Positions 56,425 through 64,000 of a DNA stretch of 64,000 nucleotides are shown here, one piece after another; the stretch's first letter is position 1, and the number at the start of each line of letters is the position of its first letter. The stretch is from Aphelocoma coerulescens (lineage: Eukaryota > Chordata > Aves > Passeriformes > Corvidae), in contig NW_027184063.1 in assembly GCF_041296385.1 (NCBI RefSeq), positions 1,674,001-1,738,000 on the forward strand. The letters run 5' to 3'. The position numbers were made by a program, and so were the translations under genes. The notes below the pieces were generated by a model. The model saw nothing but the letters and a program-made list of their open reading frames with translations, was not told where the DNA came from and searched no databases.

Positions 56425-58408
56425 GGGACAGGAGGAGTTGGGATGAAGGGCACGGAAATGGGGAGAAAAAAGGGAAAATTGGGGGCCAAAAATGGGGATG
56501 GAGGAGGAAGAGGAGGAAGAGGAGGAAGAGGAGGAAGAGGAGGAAGAGGAGGAAGAGGAGGAAGAGGAGAAGGAAGAGGATGAGGACGACGAGAGGAGTT
56601 GGGATGAAGGGCACAAAAATGGGGGGGAAAATTGGGGGCCAAAAATGGGGATGGAGGAGGAAGAGGAGGAAGAGGAGGAGGGGGAAGAGGAGGAAGAGGA
56701 TGAGGAGGATGGCAGGAGTTGGAATGAAGGGCACGGAAATGGGGGGAAAAGGGGGAAAATTGGGAAAAAAGGGATGGAGAAGGAAGGGGAGGAGGAAGAG
56801 GATGGGGGGAAGAGGATGAGGAGGATGGCAGGAGTTGGGATGAAGGGCACAGAAATGGGGGGGAAAAGGGGAAATTGGGGGCCAAAAAAATGGGGATAGA
56901 GGAGGAAGAGGAGGAGTTGGGAAAATGGGCAGAGAATGAGGAAAAAAGGGGGAAATTGGGTAAAAGGGGATGGAGGAGGAAGAGGAGGAGGAAGAAGAGG
57001 ATGAGTGGGACGGGAGGAGTTGGGATGAAGGGCACGGAAACTGGGAGAGAAAAAGGGAAAATTGGGTAAAAAAGGGATGGAGGAGGAAGAGGAGGAGTTG
57101 GGATGAAGGGCACAGAAATGGGGGGAAAAAGGGGGAAAATTGGGAAAAAAGGGATGGAGGAGGAAGAGGAGGAAGAGGATGGGAGGAGTTGGGATGAAGG
57201 GCACGGAAATGGGGAGAAAAAAGGGAAAAATGGGGGCCAAAAATGGGGATGGAGGAGGAAGAGGAGGGGGAAGAGGAGGAAAAGGATGAGGAGGACTGCA
57301 GGAATTGGGATGAAGGGCACGGAAATGGGGGAAAAAGGGGAAAATTGGGTGAAAAAACTGATAGAGGAGGAAGAGGAGGAAGAGGAGGAGTCGGGATGAA
57401 GGGCATAGAAATGGGGGGGAAAAGGGGAAATTGGGGGCCCAAAAAAATGGGGATAGAGGAGGAAGAGGAGGAGTTGGGAAAATGGGCAGGGAATGAGGAA
57501 AAAAGGGGGAAATTGGGTAAAAGGGGATGGAGGAGGAAGAGGAGGAGGAAGAGGAGGAAGAAGAAGAGGATGAGTTGGACGGGAGGAGTTGGGATGAAGG
57601 GCACGGAAATTGGAAGAGAAAAAGGGAAAATTGGGTAAAAAAGGGATGGAGGAGGAAGAGGAGGAGTTGGGATGAAGGGCACGGAAATGGGGAGAAAAAA
57701 GGGAAAAATGGGGGCCAAAAATGGGGATGGAGGAGGAAGAGGAGGAGGGGGACGGGAGGAGGAAGAGGATGAGGATGATGGGAGGAGCTGGGATGAAGGG
57801 CACAGAAATGGGGGAAAAAGGGGAAAATTGGGTGAAAAAACTGATAGAGGAGGAAGAGGAGGAAGAGGAGAAGTTGGGATGAAGGGCACAGAAATGGGGG
57901 GGAAAAGGGGAAATTGGGGGCCAAAAAAATGGGGATAGAGGAGGAAGAGGAGGAGTTGGGAAAATGGGCAGAGAATGAGGAAAAAAGGGGGAAATTGGGT
58001 AAAAGGGGATGGAGGAGGAAGAGGAGGAGGAAGAAGAGGATGAGTGGGACGGGAGGAGTTGGGATGAAGGGCACGGAAACTGGGAGAGAAAAAGGGAAAA
58101 TTGGGTAAAAAAGGGATGGAGGAGGAAGAGGAGGAGTTGGGATGAAGGGCACGGAAATGGGGAGAAAAAAGGGAAAAATGGGGGCCAAAAATGGGGATGG
58201 AGGAGGAAGAGGAGGAGTTGGGATGAAGGGCACGGAAATGGGGGGGAAAAGGGGAAAACTGGGAAAAAAGGGATGGAGGAGGAAGAGGATGAGTTGGGAT
58301 GAAGGGCACGGAAATGGGGGGGAAAAGGGGAAAACTGGGCAAAGAGGCAGAAGAGGAGGAGGACGAGGAGGCCTCACCGAGGACCGGGACGAAGCTCCGG
58401 AGCTCCAT
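43014..58408 (-). CDS. Four-Ig-domain type I membrane receptor
   Basis: Gene assembled from eight exons on the minus strand: 58,378-58,408; 52,998-53,036; 51,994-52,296; 51,019-51,318; 49,263-49,568; 46,413-46,715; 45,012-45,119; 43,014-43,093. All have AG/GT borders, all junctions are phase 1, and the total is 1,470 bases (489 residues plus stop). The product has a split signal peptide, four C2-like Ig domains, one membrane helix and a short tail. The split leader with a 39-base second exon and phase-1 Ig exons are the plan of leukocyte Ig-like and Fc-receptor-like families. I infer an immune-cell surface receptor but cannot name an ortholog or ligand. There is no charged residue in the helix and no tyrosine in the tail, so neither activating adaptor pairing nor ITIM signalling is evident. 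An unseen alternative tail exon is possible. Confidence 0.78.
43100..45000. repeat. Intron 7 filler: GGCAATTTTGGGGTCAAAATGG repeat
   Basis: Degenerate A/T/G-rich repetition of AAAATGG, GATTTGGGG and GGGGTCAAAATGG. It fills the whole intron between the membrane and tail exons. Strongly strand-biased (few C on the plus strand). No exon is seen in it. Confidence 0.85.
45012..45119 (-). CDS. Ig receptor exon 7: transmembrane segment
   Basis: 36 codons. APDQFG, then the uncharged helix LLPLVIGIVVGVAVLLLGLL and on to AAWLCW, then the stop-transfer WRRR. No Lys, Arg or acidic residue inside the helix. Confidence 0.8.
45125..46400. repeat. Intron 6 filler: CCCCAAAA-type repeat
   Basis: Almost only A and C on the plus strand, with runs of CCCCAAAA, CAACCAACACC and similar. 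It separates Ig domain 4 from the membrane exon. On the sense strand of the gene this is G/T-rich and could form G-quadruplexes. Confidence 0.85.
46413..46715 (-). CDS. Ig receptor exon 6: Ig domain 4
   Basis: 101 codons. PPSQPVLLLSPPSD, ISLTCLVPSPSGHARRRFRF, then HFSCQYEEELDGRWVLSPPS, ending in a proline/alanine stalk (TVPAPAP). The frame only appears when read from the acceptor in phase 1, so simple open-frame searches starting at Met miss it. Confidence 0.8.
46730..49140. repeat. Intron 5 filler: TGGTCAATGGGGTG array
   Basis: About 2.4 kb of units of roughly 13-17 bases (GTGGTCAATGGGG, GTGTGGTCATTGGGG). Many units contain ATTGG, the inverted CCAAT core, and GGGGTGTGG, the inverted CACCC core. 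49,141-49,262 is a unique flank of exon 5. Confidence 0.85.
49263..49568 (-). CDS. Ig receptor exon 5: Ig domain 3
   Basis: 102 codons. HLSVEPSSGVVAVGHWLRLTC then FRFFRDGAEV and GNFSCRVEEEVGGAWVE. Ends GVVVVVR before GTATGT. CpG-rich and clearly different in composition from the repeats around it. Confidence 0.8.
49569..50160. repeat. Intron 4, roughly 185-bp repeat
   Basis: About two and a half units with GGAGGTGGAAATGGAGAAGA, then CCTGGAGGTGCCACCATGAC and TTGGATTGGGTCC. The same unit fills intron 2 (52,297-52,997). Confidence 0.75.
50165..50940. repeat. Intron 4, 11-bp minisatellite
   Basis: Units CATGGCCCAAC, CATGACCCAAC and CATTGTCCAAC (11 bp, sometimes 10). Larger blocks of about 240 bp are repeated at 50,240 and 50,430, showing stepwise growth. 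Confidence 0.9.
51019..51318 (-). CDS. Ig receptor exon 4: Ig domain 2
   Basis: 100 codons. PNLTVTPSSVTVEGQPLVFFC, with the second cysteine in GNFSCRYEEMTEGRW and N-glycosylation sites at NLT, NQT and NFS. The final SIQVIVK strand precedes the donor. Confidence 0.8.
51345..51985. repeat. Intron 3, 62-bp minisatellite
   Basis: About ten units of roughly 62 bp, each with GATGAATTTTGGGATAAAAA, TGCCCAATTGGATGG and AAAAGTCAACGTTGG. Fills the intron between Ig domains 1 and 2. Confidence 0.88.
51994..52296 (-). CDS. Ig receptor exon 3: Ig domain 1
   Basis: 101 codons. Begins DLPPPAPNISV and has the cysteine pair in SIICTAP and FHTCSY, with N-glycosylation sites at NIS and NVT. The usual FRF-type strand C motif is FRFSG, and the RW-type motif near the second cysteine is absent, so this domain differs most from the other three. 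Confidence 0.78.
52297..52997. repeat. Intron 2, roughly 185-bp repeat
   Basis: About four units of the repeat also found in intron 4: GGAGGTGGAAATGGAGAAGA, ACCCAGTTTTTCC, a GGTTTGGAACCACC phrase, then CCTGGAGGTGCCACCATGAC. Confidence 0.85.
52998..53036 (-). CDS. Ig receptor exon 2: second half of signal peptide
   Basis: 39 bases after CTTTTCCAG and before GTAACA, encoding (A)SLPILFPSVTPA. Joined to exon 1 it gives a plausible cleavable leader. A short second leader exon of this kind is usual in leukocyte Ig-like receptor genes. Confidence 0.7.
53040..55860. repeat. Intron 1, A-rich purine tract
   Basis: 53,040-53,580 is G/A-rich. 53,580-55,660 is an AAATTAAAAATAAAAG-type sequence with almost no C. 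55,660-55,860 returns to G/A-rich. It is the only AT-rich stretch of the right half. No exon or element is recognised. Confidence 0.85.
55870..58350. repeat. Intron 1, GGAGGAAGAGGA minisatellite with higher order
   Basis: Alternates GGAGGAAGAGGAGGA runs with GTTGGGATGAAGGGCACGG and AAATGGGG phrases. A longer block with GGGGCCAAAAAAATGGGG and GGGAAAATGGGCAG recurs near 56,877, 57,436 and 57,919, a higher-order period of about 500 bp. Nearly pure purine on the plus strand, hence very long Pro/Ser/Phe open frames on the minus strand that are not genes. Confidence 0.9.
58378..58408 (-). CDS. Ig receptor exon 1: signal peptide start
   Basis: ATG at 58,408 encodes MELRSFVPVL plus one base, then GTGAGG. 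The matching acceptor is 5.3 kb away, and the next exon completes a hydrophobic leader. Confidence 0.7.
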
Positions 58409-58560
58409 GGCTGGTCCCCGGCCGTCCCCGTCCCCTCCCCTCACGTGACCCCGAAACTCTCGGAAAAAGAGGAAGCGGCCCCAAATCCGATGGAAAAGTG
58501 GCGCAATCCCCATCGCCGGCCGCGCCCGGTGACGCCACGGCCGGGAGGTGACTCAAGGGT
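58409..58560 (-). promoter_or_regulatory. TATA-less promoter of the Ig receptor gene
   Basis: Short CpG-rich stretch directly upstream of the start codon. It holds TCACGTGA (E-box, 58,441-58,448), AAAAAGAGGAAGCGG (PU.1/ETS type on the plus strand, about 58,464-58,478), a GTGACGCC CRE-like site (about 58,529) and TGACTCA (AP-1, about 58,549). No TATA box. PU.1 sites in TATA-less promoters are usual for myeloid and B-cell receptor genes. Confidence 0.5.
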
Positions 58561-61500
58561 GGCTCTTGCGACATTTGGGGACATTCGGGGTTGGACCCTG
58601 AGGTTGGGGGAGGGGTTGGGAGGATCCCGAGGGAATTTTGGGGGGGGGAAAAATGGGAATTTGGGAGGTTTGGGGGTGGGGAGAGGGAGGAGGGGGTGGC
58701 AGCGAGGAGGGGGTGGCAGCAAGGTGAGGGTGACATAAAGGCGGTGACACCAAGGAGGTGGCACCGAGGAGGGGGTGACATCAATGAGGGTGACCCCAAA
58801 GTGAGGGTGGCACCAATGAGGAGGTGACATTGAGGAGGTGGCACCAAGCTGAGGGTGACGCCAATGAGGAGGTGACACCAAGGTGAGGGTGGCACCAGTG
58901 AGGAGGTGAAACCCAGGAGGTGACACGAAGGTGACGGTGACACCAATGAGGGTGGCCCCAATGAGGAGGTGACACTGAGGAGGTGGCACCAATGAAGAGG
59001 TGGCCCTGAGGAGGGGGTGATATCGATGAGGGTGACACCAAGGTGAGGGTGACACCAAGGAGGAGGTGACACCAAGGTGAGGGTGGCACCAGTGAGGAGG
59101 TGAAACCCAGGACGTGGCACCAAGGTGAGGGTGACACCAATGAGGAGGTGGCACCACGATGAGGGTGACTCCAAGGTGAGGGTGGCACCAATGAGGAGGT
59201 GACACTGAGGAGGTGGCACCAAGTTGAGGGTGACACCAAGGTGAGGGTGGCACCAATGAGGAGGTGACACTGAGGAGGTGGCACCAAGTTGAGGGTGACA
59301 CCAAGGTGAGGGTGGTGGCACCAGTGAGGAGGTGACAACAAGGAGGGGGTGGCACCGAGGAGGGGGTGGCACCAAGGTGAGGGTGACTCCAATGAGGGTG
59401 GCACCAATGAGGAGGTGACACCAAGAAGGGGGTGATATCAATGAGGGTGACACCAAGGTGAGGGTGGCACCAGTGAGGAGGTGACGCCAAGGAGGGGGTG
59501 GCACCAATGAGGAGGGTGACATAAAGGCGGTGACACCAAGGAGGTGGCACCGAGGAGGGGGTGCCATCAATCAGGGTGACACCAAGGTGAGGGTGGCACC
59601 AATGAGGAGGTGGCACCAATGAGGGTGACACCAATGAGGAGGTGACACCAGTGAGGAGGTGACACTGAGGAGGTGGCACCAAGGTGAGGGTGAAACCAAG
59701 GAGGAGGTGGCACCAATGAGGGTGACACCAATGAGGAGGTGACACCAAGGTGAGGGTGGCACCAATGAGGAGGTGACACCAATGAGGAGGTGACACCAAG
59801 GTGAGGGTGGCACCAGTGAGGAGGTGAAACCCAGGATGTGGCACCAAGGTGAGGGTGACACCAAGATGAGGGTGGCACCAATGAGGAGGTGACACCAAGG
59901 AGGGGGTGGCACCGAGGAGGGGGTGGCACCAAGGTGAGGGTGACATAAAGGCGGTGACACCAAGGAGGCGGCACCGAGGAGGGGGTGACATCGATGAGGG
60001 TGACACCGAGGTGAGGGTGACATCAAAGAGGTGAAACCCAGGAGGTGGCACCAAGGTGAGGGTGGCACCAATGAGGAGGTGGCACCAAGATGAGGGTGAC
60101 ATCAAAGAGGTGACACCAAGGTGAGGTTGGCACCAATGAGGAGGTGACACGCAGGAGGCGGCACCAAGGTGAGGGTGACTCCAAGGTGAGGGTGGCACCA
60201 ATGAGGAGGTGGCACCAATGAGGAGGTGACAACAAGGAGGGGGTGGCACTGAGAAGGGGGTGGCACCAAGGTGAAGGTGACATCGGTGAGGGTGACACCG
60301 AGGTGAGGGTGACTCCAATGAGGAGGTGGCACCAATGAGGAGGTGGCACCAATGAGGAGGTGACACCAAGGAGGTGGCACCAAGGGGGGGGTGATATCAA
60401 TGAGGGTGACACCAAGGTGAGGGTGACACCAATGAAGGTGGCACCAATGAGGAGGTGGCACCAAGGGGAGGGTGGCACCAATGAGGAGGTGACAACAAGG
60501 GGAGGGTGGCACCAAGGAGGTGGCACCAAGGAGGGGGGTGACATCAGTGAGGGTGACACCAATGAGGGGGTGACACCAATGAGGAGGTGGCACCAAGGGG
60601 AGGGTGGCACCTATGAGGTGGCACCGAGGGGGGGTGACTCCAATGAGGAGGTGGCACTGAGGAGGGAGTGACACCAAGGTGAGGGTGGCACCAGTGAGGA
60701 GGTGACACCGAGGTGAGGGTGACAGCAAGGTGAGGGTGGCACCAAGGAGGGGGTGGCACTGAGGTGGGGGTGGCACTGAGGTGGGGGTGACACCAAGGTG
60801 AGGGCGATACCGAGGCTGGCGAGGGTGACACCAAGGACAGGGTGGCACTGAGGAGAAGGCGGCACAGGGGCAGAAGGTGGCACCAAGGAGAGGGTGACAC
60901 CGAGGAGGCACCACTGAGGGTGACACTGGGGTGGGGGTGACACCAACGTGGGTGGCACCGAGGCGAAGGTGGCACCGAGGATGGGATGACACCACGGTGA
61001 GGGTGACACCGAGGCTGGTGACACCACGGAAGGTGACACCGAGGTGAAGGTGGCACCAAGGACAGGGTGACACTAAGGAGGGGGTGGTGCGGAGGAGAAG
61101 GTGGCACCAAGGCGAGGGTGACACCAATGAAGGTGGCACCGAGGAGGGGGTGGCACCAAGGTTATGGTGACACCGAGGCTGGTGACACCATGGAAGGTGA
61201 CACCGAGGTGAAGGTGACACCAAGGACAGGGTGACGCTAAGGAGGGGCTGGTGCAGAGGAGAAGGTGGCACCAAGGAGGGCGGCACCAAGGAGGGGGTGG
61301 CACCAAGGAGGGGGTGACACTAATGAAGGTGACACCAACGTAAAGGTGACACCGAGGCTGGTGACACGAAGGTCAAGGTGGCACCAAGGCCAGGGTGACA
61401 GCAAGGAGAGGGTGACACTGAGGAGGTGGTGGCACCAAGGAGAGGGTGGCATTGAGGAGCTGGTGACATCATGGAAGGTGGCACCAAGGTGAGGGTGACA

Positions 61501-61715
61501 CTGAGGCTGGTGGCACCAGTGAAGGTGGCACCGAGGTCAGGGTGGCACCAATGAAGGTGACACCAAAGTGAAGGTGGCACCAAGGTGAGGGTGACACCGA
61601 GGTGAGGGTGGCACCGAGGTCAGGGTGGCACCGAGGACAGGGTGGCACCTTGGAAGGTGACACCAAGGTCAGGGTGACACCAAGGCGAGGGTGGCACCAA
61701 GGAGGGGGTGGCACC
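58561..61715. repeat. 17-bp GTGACACCAAGGTGAGG minisatellite
   Basis: From about 58,725 units of 17 bp (GTGACACCAAGGTGAGG, GTGGCACCAATGAGGAG) mixed with 14-bp variants (GTGGCACCAAGGAG). It encodes long open frames on the minus strand rich in PPHWCH, which are artefacts. 58,561-58,725 is a unique flank of the promoter. Confidence 0.92.
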
Positions 61716-64000
61716 ACTGCAGTTTTTGGGGTTCCTTTGGGGTTTTTGGGGGGTTCCTTGAGGGTTTTGGGGTCTCCTTGGGGTATTTTGGGGTCTCCTT
61801 GAGGTCAGGGTGGCACCGAGGTGGAGGTGGCACCGACGTTGTCCCCAAGGACGTCGGGAACTTCTCCCCATGGACGAGGAACCTCTGTAGGATCACCCAG
61901 CTCCCCCGACCACCCCGACCCCAAAACAACCCAAAGAGACCCCAAAACCCCCAACCCCCAAAACCCTGAAATCCCAAAAGCCCCAAATCCCAAATCCACG
62001 CCCAAAACCCCCAAACCCACCAAAAACTCCAATCCCCCCCAAAACCCCCAAATCCCAACCCCCAAAATCCCAAAAACCCAAAACGCCCCAAAATCCCAAA
62101 ACCCCCAAGAGCCCAAAACCTGCAAATCCCAAACCTCCACAATCCCCAGACAACCCCAAAATACCCCAAACCCCCCCAAACCCCCAAATTCCCAAAATCC
62201 AAAAACCCCAAACCCCAAAACCTAAAAAAAATCCCAAAACCCCAAAAAAACCCCAAAACCCCAAACCCAAAAACCCCAAAAACCCCAAAACCACCAAAAC
62301 CCCAAAACCCCAAACCCCCCAAAAAACCCCCAAAACCCCAAAAACCCCCCAAAACCCCAAACCCCAAAAAACCCAAACCCCAAAACTACAAAACACCAAA
62401 AACCTCAAAAACCCCAAAACCCAAAAACCCCAAACCCCACAAAAACCACATTCCCCAAAACCCTAAAACCCCAAAAACCCCAAAACCACCGAAACCCCAA
62501 AACCCCAAAAATCCCCAAAACCCAAAAACCCCCAAAACCCCAAACCCCAAAAACCCCAAACCCCGAAACCACCAAACCCCAAAAACCCAAAAACCCCAAA
62601 CCCCAAACCCCACAAAAACCACAATCCCCAAAACCCTAAAACCCCAAAAACCCCAAAAACCCAAAACCACCAAAACCCCAAAACCCCAAAAATCCCCAAA
62701 ACCCAAAAACCCCCAAAACCCCAAACCCCAAAAACCCCAAACCCCGAAACCACCAAACCCCCAAAACCCAAAAACCCCAAAAACCCCAAAACCCCAAACC
62801 ACCAAACCTCCAAAACCCCCAAAACCCCAAAAACCCAACCCCCCCCCAAAACCCCCAACCCCCCCAAACCCCAAAAATCCCAAACCCCAAAAACCCCAAA
62901 CCCCAAAAACCCCAAAAACCCCAAACCCCAAATCCCCACCGTGGCCCCTCCCCCTGGGGCTTCCTTGGGGTTTTGGGATTTGGGGTTTGGGGTTTTGGGG
63001 TCTCCTTTGGGGTTTTTTGGGGCTCTTTTGGGGTTTTGGGGGCTCTTTTGGGGTTTTGGGGGGTTTTGGGATTTTGGGTTTTTTGGGGGGTCCTCAAGAC
63101 CTTGTAGGGTCCCCTTGGGGTTTTTGGGGTCTCCTTTGAGGTTTTTGGGGTCCCTTGGGGTTTTGGGGTCTCCTTTGGGGTTTTGGGGTTCGCTTGGGGT
63201 TTTTGGGGTCTCCTTTGGGGTTTTTGGGGTTTCCTTTGGGTTTTTTGGGGTTTTCTCGTGGTTTTTGGGGTCTCCTTGAGGTTTTGGGGTTCCCTTGGGG
63301 TTTTTGGGGTCTCCTCGTGTTTTGGGGTTTCCTTTGGGGTTTTGGGGTTTCCTTTGGGGTTTTGGAGTCTCCTTGGGGGTTTTAGGGTCTCCTTGGGGGT
63401 TTTAGGGTCTCCTTTGGGGTTTTAGGGTCTCCTTTGGGGTTTTTGGGGTCTCCTTTGGGGTTTTTTGGGGTCTCCTCGTGGGGTTTTTGGGTCTCGTGGG
63501 GTTTTTGGGGTTCCTCAAGGTTTTGTGGGGTCTCTCTTGGGGTTTTGGGGTCTCCTTTGGGGTTTTTGGGGGTCTCCTTTGGGGTTTTGGGGGGTTTTGG
63601 GATTTTGGGTTTTTTTGGGGGTCCTCAAGACCTTGTAGGGTCCCCTTGGGGTTTTTGGGGTCTCCTTTGAGGTTTTTGGGGTCCCTTGGGGTTTTGGGGT
63701 CTCCTTTGGGGTTTTGGGGTTCGCTTGGGGTTCTTGGGGTCTCCTCGTGGGGTTTTGGGGTCTTTCCGTGGGGTTTTGGGGTTTCCTTTGGGGTTTTTGG
63801 AGTTTCCTTTGGGGTTTTTGGGGTTTTCTCGTGGTTTTATGGGGTCTCCTTGAGGTTTTGGGGTTTTCTTGGCGGGTTTTGGGTCTCCTCGTGGGTTTTG
63901 GGGTCTCCTTTGGGGTTTTTGGGGTTTCCTTTGGGTTTTTGGGGTTCTTTTGGGGTTTTGGGGTCTCCTCGTGGGGTTTTGGGGTTTCCTTTGGGTTTTT
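61716..64000. repeat. GGGGTTTT / CCCCAAAA repeat with strand switches
   Basis: 61,716-61,805 is G/T-rich, 61,915-62,940 is C/A-rich (CCCCAAAAACCCC), and 62,941-64,000 is G/T-rich (TTTGGGGTCTCC). A small non-repetitive island at 61,806-61,914 separates the first two. The array runs off the window. No gene is seen. Confidence 0.9.

Noticed and set aside
55513..58513. Very long minus-strand open frames (up to 954 codons) rich in Pro, Ser and Phe
   Set aside because: They are the complement of a GGAGGAAG purine minisatellite, open in all three frames, with no domain, and they overlap intron 1 of the receptor gene.
58441..60369. 642-codon minus-strand frame of PPHWCHPH-type repeats, at first sight a histidine/cysteine-rich protein
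   Set aside because: Direct translation of the 17-bp minisatellite; neighbouring frames are equally open and unit-length changes shift the frame at will.
61716..64000. A true telomere or chromosome end
   Set aside because: The repeat is GGGGTTTT-like, not TTAGGG, is very irregular, and changes strand twice.

Overview
The window looks like vertebrate nuclear DNA from a bird, most probably a songbird. The evidence is an OR14-type olfactory receptor, C2H2 zinc-finger genes of the bird-expanded type, MHC class II beta pseudogenes, several avian-style endogenous retroviruses (ERVs), and a GC-rich, minisatellite-packed right half of the kind seen on small bird microchromosomes. Genes are split by introns, so single open frames are a poor guide here.

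Layout. Bases 1-8,619 and 12,284-21,224 are arms of a large inverted duplication around a 3.66 kb spacer. Each arm holds, in order, an unrecognised conserved stretch, a TATA promoter, a two-coding-exon zinc-finger gene, a broken MHC class II beta gene and a class II ERV LTR. The spacer holds an ERV gag fragment and a complete small LTR element (9,708-12,228) that carries a captured Y-box type cold-shock domain. An OR14-like receptor gene (21,743-22,675) follows. Then come an old decayed copy of part of the duplicated unit, a gag-bearing ERV inserted in a degenerate tandem repeat (about 24.2-26.0 kb), and an unrecognised stretch. A third, direct copy of the unit lies in two blocks (27,883-30,472 and 33,903-38,096), cut by about 3.4 kb of other DNA and ended inside its MHC exon by an alpharetrovirus-like env element (38,097 to about 40,200).

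From 40.2 kb onward almost everything is tandem repeat. Within it I could assemble one minus-strand gene, 58,408 down to 43,014: eight coding exons, all junctions in phase 1, encoding a 489-residue membrane receptor with four immunoglobulin domains, an uncharged membrane segment and a short tail with no tyrosine. Nearly every intron is filled by its own minisatellite. The promoter has PU.1/ETS-, E-box- and AP-1-like sites, and the 3' side carries a YY1/KLF-like array and seven octamer motifs. Beyond the promoter are about 3 kb of a 17-bp minisatellite and more than 2 kb of a GGGGTTTT-like repeat that switches strand.

Taken together the left half is a triplicated, ERV-riddled gene block related to MHC and zinc-finger loci, and the right half is an immune-type receptor gene embedded in satellite DNA. 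No identity values were computed; comparisons were made by eye.
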